Origin: Anaerolineales bacterium
GTDB taxonomy: Bacteria; Chloroflexota; Anaerolineae; Anaerolineales; UBA4823
Assembly: GCA_026415275.1 (NCBI GenBank)
Contig: JAOAHK010000058.1
Coordinates: 1-9,587, forward strand
Reading direction: 5' to 3'
DNA length: 9,587 nt
Shown: positions 6,817 to 9,587 of the stretch, one piece after another
Position numbering within the stretch: the stretch's first letter is position 1
How the letters are laid out: every line of letters starts with the position of its first letter
Made by a program: the position numbers and the translations under genes
The notes under the pieces: generated by a model
What the model was told of the DNA's origin: nothing
Database searches by the model: none
What the model saw: the letters and a program-made list of their open reading frames with translations, nothing else

Positions 6817-8109
6817 ATGAACGATAACCAAGTTACACTAAAAGAACTTCTTACCGAGCCTAACCAAATAGAGGACCTAAAAATTCCCCAGAGTATTGTT
6901 ATCGACATCATCTTTCGACTACTTTTCAATGAGGGCAATGTAGCTTTGGCGCGCTTTGTCGAAGTCCTAAAGATATCCAATCGCATTATCGACGAAATTT
7001 TAGCTTGGATGCAAAAGGAACATCTTGTAGAAGTTGCCAAAGCGATCGGAGAACTTGGACGACTTGGATACGTTTATACATTAACAGAAGCTGGCGAAGA
7101 GCGCGCGCGTGGAGCCTTTGAGCGCAGTCAATATATAGGTCCAGTTCCTGTATCGATCCCCGATTACAATCAAGGCATCGAGTTACAAACCCAACAACGT
7201 CGTCGTGTTCAGGCTGCGCAAGTCAAAGAAGCCCTCAAGAGCCTGATTCTTCCTGAGGATTTTCACCGTCGCATTGGGCCAGCAATAAACTCGGGTTCCT
7301 CCTTATTTCTTTACGGACCACCGGGAAATGGTAAAACGACTGTCGCTCAAGCAATTTCAAAACTCATCTCCGGAACCGATCCGATTTGGTTACCCTACGC
7401 AATTACGGCTGGTGGACATATCATTCAAATTCATGACCGTCTAATCCACCACAAAGTGCAAACCGACACCAAACGGACGAGTGAATTTGGACGCGTGGAT
7501 GGACGTTGGGCGTTATTTCATCGTCCGACCGTGATGGTTGGAGGTGAACTCAAAATGGATGCCCTCGATTTGCGCTATGATCCGATCGCAAAGATCTACG
7601 AAGCTCCCCTACAGCTCAAAGCAAACGGTGGTATGTTCCTGATTGACGATTTTGGCCGCCAGCAGGTTCGACCAGGAGACCTACTCAATCGCTGGATTGT
7701 TCCTTTGGAAAATCAAGTAGACTTTCTTCGTTTGATTAGTGGGCAAACCATTGTCGTGCCATTCAAATTGCTGTTAGTCTTCAGCACAAATCTTGATCCG
7801 TATGACTTGATGGATGATGCATTCCTCCGGCGTATTCAAATCAAAGTGGAACTTTCATCTCCTGACGAAAAAATGTTTGCTCAAATTTTCCTTTTAGAAT
7901 GCAAGAATCAAAATATTCCTTTCAACAAAGATGCATTTATATATCTGTTAAATAAATGGTACAAACAAACCGATCGCGTGATGCAATCAGTCCACCCCCG
8001 TGATTTATTAAGAACGCTCAAGGCGATCTGTGAGTACGAAGGGGTTTCAGCCGCCATGACTCCGGAGCTGCTCGATCTGGCATGTAAGAGTTATTTCGTA
8101 GGTCAATAA
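6817..8109 (+). CDS. AAA+ ATPase with N-terminal winged-helix-like region (Flp-pilus-associated chaperone ATPase family)
   Basis: A 430-residue cytoplasmic ATPase. Residues ~25-105 look like a winged-helix region (IPQSIVIDIIFRLL, later a YTLTEAGEERA strand-turn typical of wing segments), then SQYIGPVPVSIPDY. The AAA+ core has Walker A GPPGNGKT (167-174), Walker B MFLIDDFG (273-280), sensor 1 N325 in VFSTNL, an arginine pair R338/R339 in DAFLRRI and a sensor-2-like HPRDLLR (393-399). Strongly conserved-looking blocks include VMVGGELKMDALDLRYDP and GRQQ-RPGDLLNRWIVPLE. I recognise it, from memory, as related to proteins labelled ATPase with chaperone activity near Flp/Tad pilus genes in alphaproteobacteria, but no pilus gene lies here, so its client is unknown. 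No Shine-Dalgarno precedes the ATG; the 30-base gap from the GNAT gene suggests co-transcription and perhaps translational coupling. The conserved N-terminus supports this start. Confidence 0.88.
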   Translation: MNDNQVTLKELLTEPNQIEDLKIPQSIVIDIIFRLLFNEGNVALARFVEVLKISNRIIDEILAWMQKEHLVEVAKAIGELGRLGYVYTLTEAGEERARGAFERSQYIGPVPVSIPDYNQGIELQTQQRRRVQAAQVKEALKSLILPEDFHRRIGPAINSGSSLFLYGPPGNGKTTVAQAISKLISGTDPIWLPYAITAGGHIIQIHDRLIHHKVQTDTKRTSEFGRVDGRWALFHRPTVMVGGELKMDALDLRYDPIAKIYEAPLQLKANGGMFLIDDFGRQQVRPGDLLNRWIVPLENQVDFLRLISGQTIVVPFKLLLVFSTNLDPYDLMDDAFLRRIQIKVELSSPDEKMFAQIFLLECKNQNIPFNKDAFIYLLNKWYKQTDRVMQSVHPRDLLRTLKAICEYEGVSAAMTPELLDLACKSYFVGQ

Positions 8110-8157
8110 CTCCGATCATCTTCGGAAAGCAAATAAACCTGAATAAGTCAATCAACC

Positions 8158-8174
8158 TTGATAGATATTGATAG
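8158..8174. repeat. TTGATAG direct repeat upstream of the thiolase
   Basis: TTGATAG occurs at 8158-8164 and 8168-8174 with a 10-base period, so both copies face the same side of the helix. It lies in the 123-base gap before the thiolase gene. It could be a tandem activator site. I found no well-spaced -35/-10 pair with it; TACAAT at 8185-8190 is the nearest -10-like hexamer, but the spacing is 21 or 11 bases. Confidence 0.3.
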
Positions 8175-8223
8175 TTCCAAAATGTACAATTCATTTGTGT
8201 AAATATTGTTATCCGGGAGCCAT

Positions 8224-8227
8224 GAGG
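8224..8227 (+). promoter_or_regulatory. Ribosome binding site that fixes the thiolase start
   Basis: GAGG at 8224-8227 sits five bases before the ATG at 8233. The longer reading from TTG at 8206 would place this site inside the coding region and has no comparable site of its own, so the ATG is preferred. Confidence 0.65.
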
Positions 8228-8232
8228 TAAAT

Positions 8233-9387
8233 ATGCGTGAGGTAGCCATTCTTGGAATTGGTATGACCCCAGTTGATGAACATTGGGAAAAATCCATTCG
8301 CGATCTAGCAGCAGAAGCAGTGTTATTAGCTTTGCAAGATGCTCGACGTGAAACTGTGGATGCGTTATATGTTGGCAATATGCTGTCGGGATTGATTAGC
8401 CAACAGGAAAACTTAGGAACTCTAGTCGCTGATTGGGCTGGGTTACGCTACACGGAGGCTGTCAAAATTGAAGCTGCTTGTAGTTCAGGAGCTGCCGCTG
8501 TGCGTCAAGCTGCAATCGCCGTAGCCTCTGGCTTTGTTGATTCAGCGATAGCAGTTGGTGTTGAGAAAATGACCGAAGGAAAAGGTAGCGAGGTAACAGC
8601 AGCCTTGGCAACCGCAGCCGATGCCGACTACGAAGTTGCTCATGGCGTTAGCTTTGTTGCCTTAAATGCTCTGATAATGCAACGCTATATGTATGAATAT
8701 GGCTGGCAGCATAAGGATTTTGCTGGTTTTTCGATAAACGCTCACCAAAACGCACTCACGAATCCTTATGCCCGCCTACAAGAAGCCATTACAGAGCAGG
8801 ATTATGCCAAGGCAAAGATGATTGCATATCCGATTAATTTATTAGATGCTTCTCCAATTGGCGATGGTGCAGCAGCAGTTTTGATTGTTCCTAGAGACAC
8901 ATTGAAGAAAAATGGTAAGCCAATTATTAAAATAGCTGGATCAGCCGCCGCAACCGATAGCATTGCCATCCATGATCGTAAAGACCCACTTTGGCTAAAA
9001 GCTGCGGAAATATCTGCCAAAAAAGCGTATTCTCAAGCCGGTGTTCAACCCAAAGACATCGACTTTTTTGAACTACATGACGCATTTTCAATTATGTCCG
9101 CGTTATCGCTGGAAGCTTGTGGTTTTTCTGAACGGGGACAAGGACCGCGTCTTGCCCTTGAGGGAGAAATTACTTTGAATGGCAAGCTGCCGATTACAAC
9201 CATGGGAGGACTAAAAGCTCGCGGGCACCCAGTCGGAGCAACGGGTGTCTATCAAATTGTGGAAGTAGTTTTGCAATTGCGCGGCAGCGCAGGTGAAAAT
9301 CAAGTGCCAAATGCGAAAATTGGTATGGCGCAGAATATTGGTGGCAGTGGTTCAAACATCATTACTCATATACTTGTCAAAGAATAA
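8233..9387 (+). CDS. Thiolase of the SCPx/archaeal acetyl-CoA acetyltransferase type
   Basis: A 384-residue cytoplasmic thiolase that would condense or cleave acyl-CoA thioesters. The N-terminus MREVAILGIGMTPV is family-typical. Nucleophile C83 lies in EAACSSGAAAV, HDAF (282-285) replaces the NEAF motif of classical thiolases, and H332 lies in the GHPVGATG loop. The C-terminal loop reads QNIGGSGS (367-374) where biosynthetic thiolases carry the CxG cysteine, so the usual second cysteine is absent; SCP2 thiolases instead use HDCF, but here that position is alanine. From memory this HDAF/no-CxG pattern is shared by archaeal thiolases that work with HMG-CoA synthase and a DUF35 zinc-ribbon partner. 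Neither partner is visible, but the window ends 200 bases on. The start is set by GAGG at 8224-8227; a TTG at 8206 would add nine residues. Substrate unknown. Confidence 0.92.
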   Translation: MREVAILGIGMTPVDEHWEKSIRDLAAEAVLLALQDARRETVDALYVGNMLSGLISQQENLGTLVADWAGLRYTEAVKIEAACSSGAAAVRQAAIAVASGFVDSAIAVGVEKMTEGKGSEVTAALATAADADYEVAHGVSFVALNALIMQRYMYEYGWQHKDFAGFSINAHQNALTNPYARLQEAITEQDYAKAKMIAYPINLLDASPIGDGAAAVLIVPRDTLKKNGKPIIKIAGSAAATDSIAIHDRKDPLWLKAAEISAKKAYSQAGVQPKDIDFFELHDAFSIMSALSLEACGFSERGQGPRLALEGEITLNGKLPITTMGGLKARGHPVGATGVYQIVEVVLQLRGSAGENQVPNAKIGMAQNIGGSGSNIITHILVKE

Positions 9388-9420
9388 AAGGATGGAATAT
9401 TCTGGTTTCTCAATCAAGAT

Positions 9421-9567
9421 ATGTTCCCTGAGATTCAAGTAACACCTACACCTACACTCGTTTATACACCCCCAAATCCAACCACAATCAACATAATTAT
9501 TGGTTTGGGGGTTCTAATTATCGTCATCATCCTCTTCGGGGTTTGGGTAAATAAAGCTAATTATTAA
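9421..9567 (+). CDS. Small single-span membrane peptide with Thr/Pro-rich N-terminus
   Basis: A 48-residue reading frame that matches no family I can name. Residues 1-22 (MFPEIQVTPTPT, then LVYTPPNPTT) are Thr/Pro-rich, residues ~23-43 form one very hydrophobic helix (INIIIGLGVLIIVIILFG core) and the tail is VWVNKANY with one lysine. The sharp split between a linker-like half and a clean membrane span is unlikely in random sequence, which supports a real gene. Thr-Pro linkers are common in Anaerolineae surface proteins, from general knowledge. By the positive-inside rule the short tail would be cytoplasmic and the Thr/Pro half outside. No good Shine-Dalgarno precedes the ATG; it starts 33 bases after the thiolase stop and is in the same frame as the thiolase. 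It could instead be the remnant of a longer protein. Confidence 0.5.
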   Translation: MFPEIQVTPTPTLVYTPPNPTTINIIIGLGVLIIVIILFGVWVNKANY

Positions 9568-9587
9568 GAAACAACTCAAGCATCCAT

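Noticed and set aside
8111..8126. TCCGA/TCGGA hairpin after the ATPase gene as terminator
   Set aside because: Only five pairs and no T-run follows.
8206..8232. Longer thiolase start at TTG 8206
   Set aside because: It adds nine residues not seen at the start of the family and overruns the GAGG ribosome binding site placed correctly for the ATG at 8233.
8148..8378. Minus-strand open frame overlapping the thiolase start
   Set aside because: Overlaps well-supported thiolase codons and shows no recognisable motif.
9392..9442. 16-codon frame starting ATG at 9392 just after AAAAGG
   Set aside because: Has the better ribosome binding site but encodes only a short featureless peptide overlapping the membrane ORF; possible leader peptide, not supportable.
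1..9587. CRISPR arrays, insertion sequences, tRNAs, toxin-antitoxin or defence genes
   Set aside because: None found: no spaced repeats, no transposase motifs, no terminal inverted repeats and no tRNA-like cloverleaf noticed by eye.

Overview
The window looks like a housekeeping/accessory stretch of a bacterial chromosome with moderate GC. The best guess for the host is a Chloroflexota bacterium of the Anaerolineae type. This is inferred from the flavour of the proteins: a soluble hybrid-kinase core of a type common there, a tandem-GNAT-fold protein, an archaeal/SCPx-like thiolase, and a short Thr/Pro-linker membrane peptide. No rRNA or other marker gene confirms it. There is no sign of a phage, insertion sequence, CRISPR array, tRNA or rRNA.

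Layout. The left edge carries the last 48 codons of a plus-strand class IV aminotransferase-like protein (PabC type). Its stop codon directly abuts the stop codon of a large minus-strand hybrid histidine kinase (150-3356; PAS-PAS-HisKA-HATPase-REC-REC-HPt). A 275-base divergent spacer (3357-3631) holds a near-consensus sigma-70-type promoter firing rightward and a cluster of GACAAT/ATTGTC repeats. From there everything is on the plus strand: a TIGR01777-type NAD(P)-dependent epimerase (3632-4579), an aldo/keto reductase (4631-5569), a GNAT-fold acetyltransferase-like protein (5659-6786), a winged-helix AAA+ ATPase (6817-8109), an SCPx/archaeal-type thiolase (8233-9387) and a 48-residue single-span membrane peptide (9421-9567). 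The gaps between them are 51, 89, 30, 123 and 33 bases.

How the genes relate. The plus-strand genes could be one transcription unit from the promoter at 3476-3504, because no convincing intrinsic terminator lies between them. They do not make an obvious single pathway: two NAD(P)H oxidoreductases, an acyltransferase-fold protein, a chaperone-like ATPase and an acyl-CoA condensing enzyme. The kinase has no response regulator beside it and presumably signals through its HPt domain to a regulator encoded elsewhere.

The most unexpected signal is not a protein. In the 89-base gap before the GNAT gene, bases 5597-5651 can fold into a hairpin of 21 pairs with only two single-base bulges. Its 3' arm contains the whole Shine-Dalgarno sequence, so it looks like a translational switch (thermometer, riboswitch expression platform or protein-bound leader). 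A smaller hairpin of the same logic covers the ribosome binding site of the aldo/keto reductase. I saw no complete undescribed defence or mobile system here.
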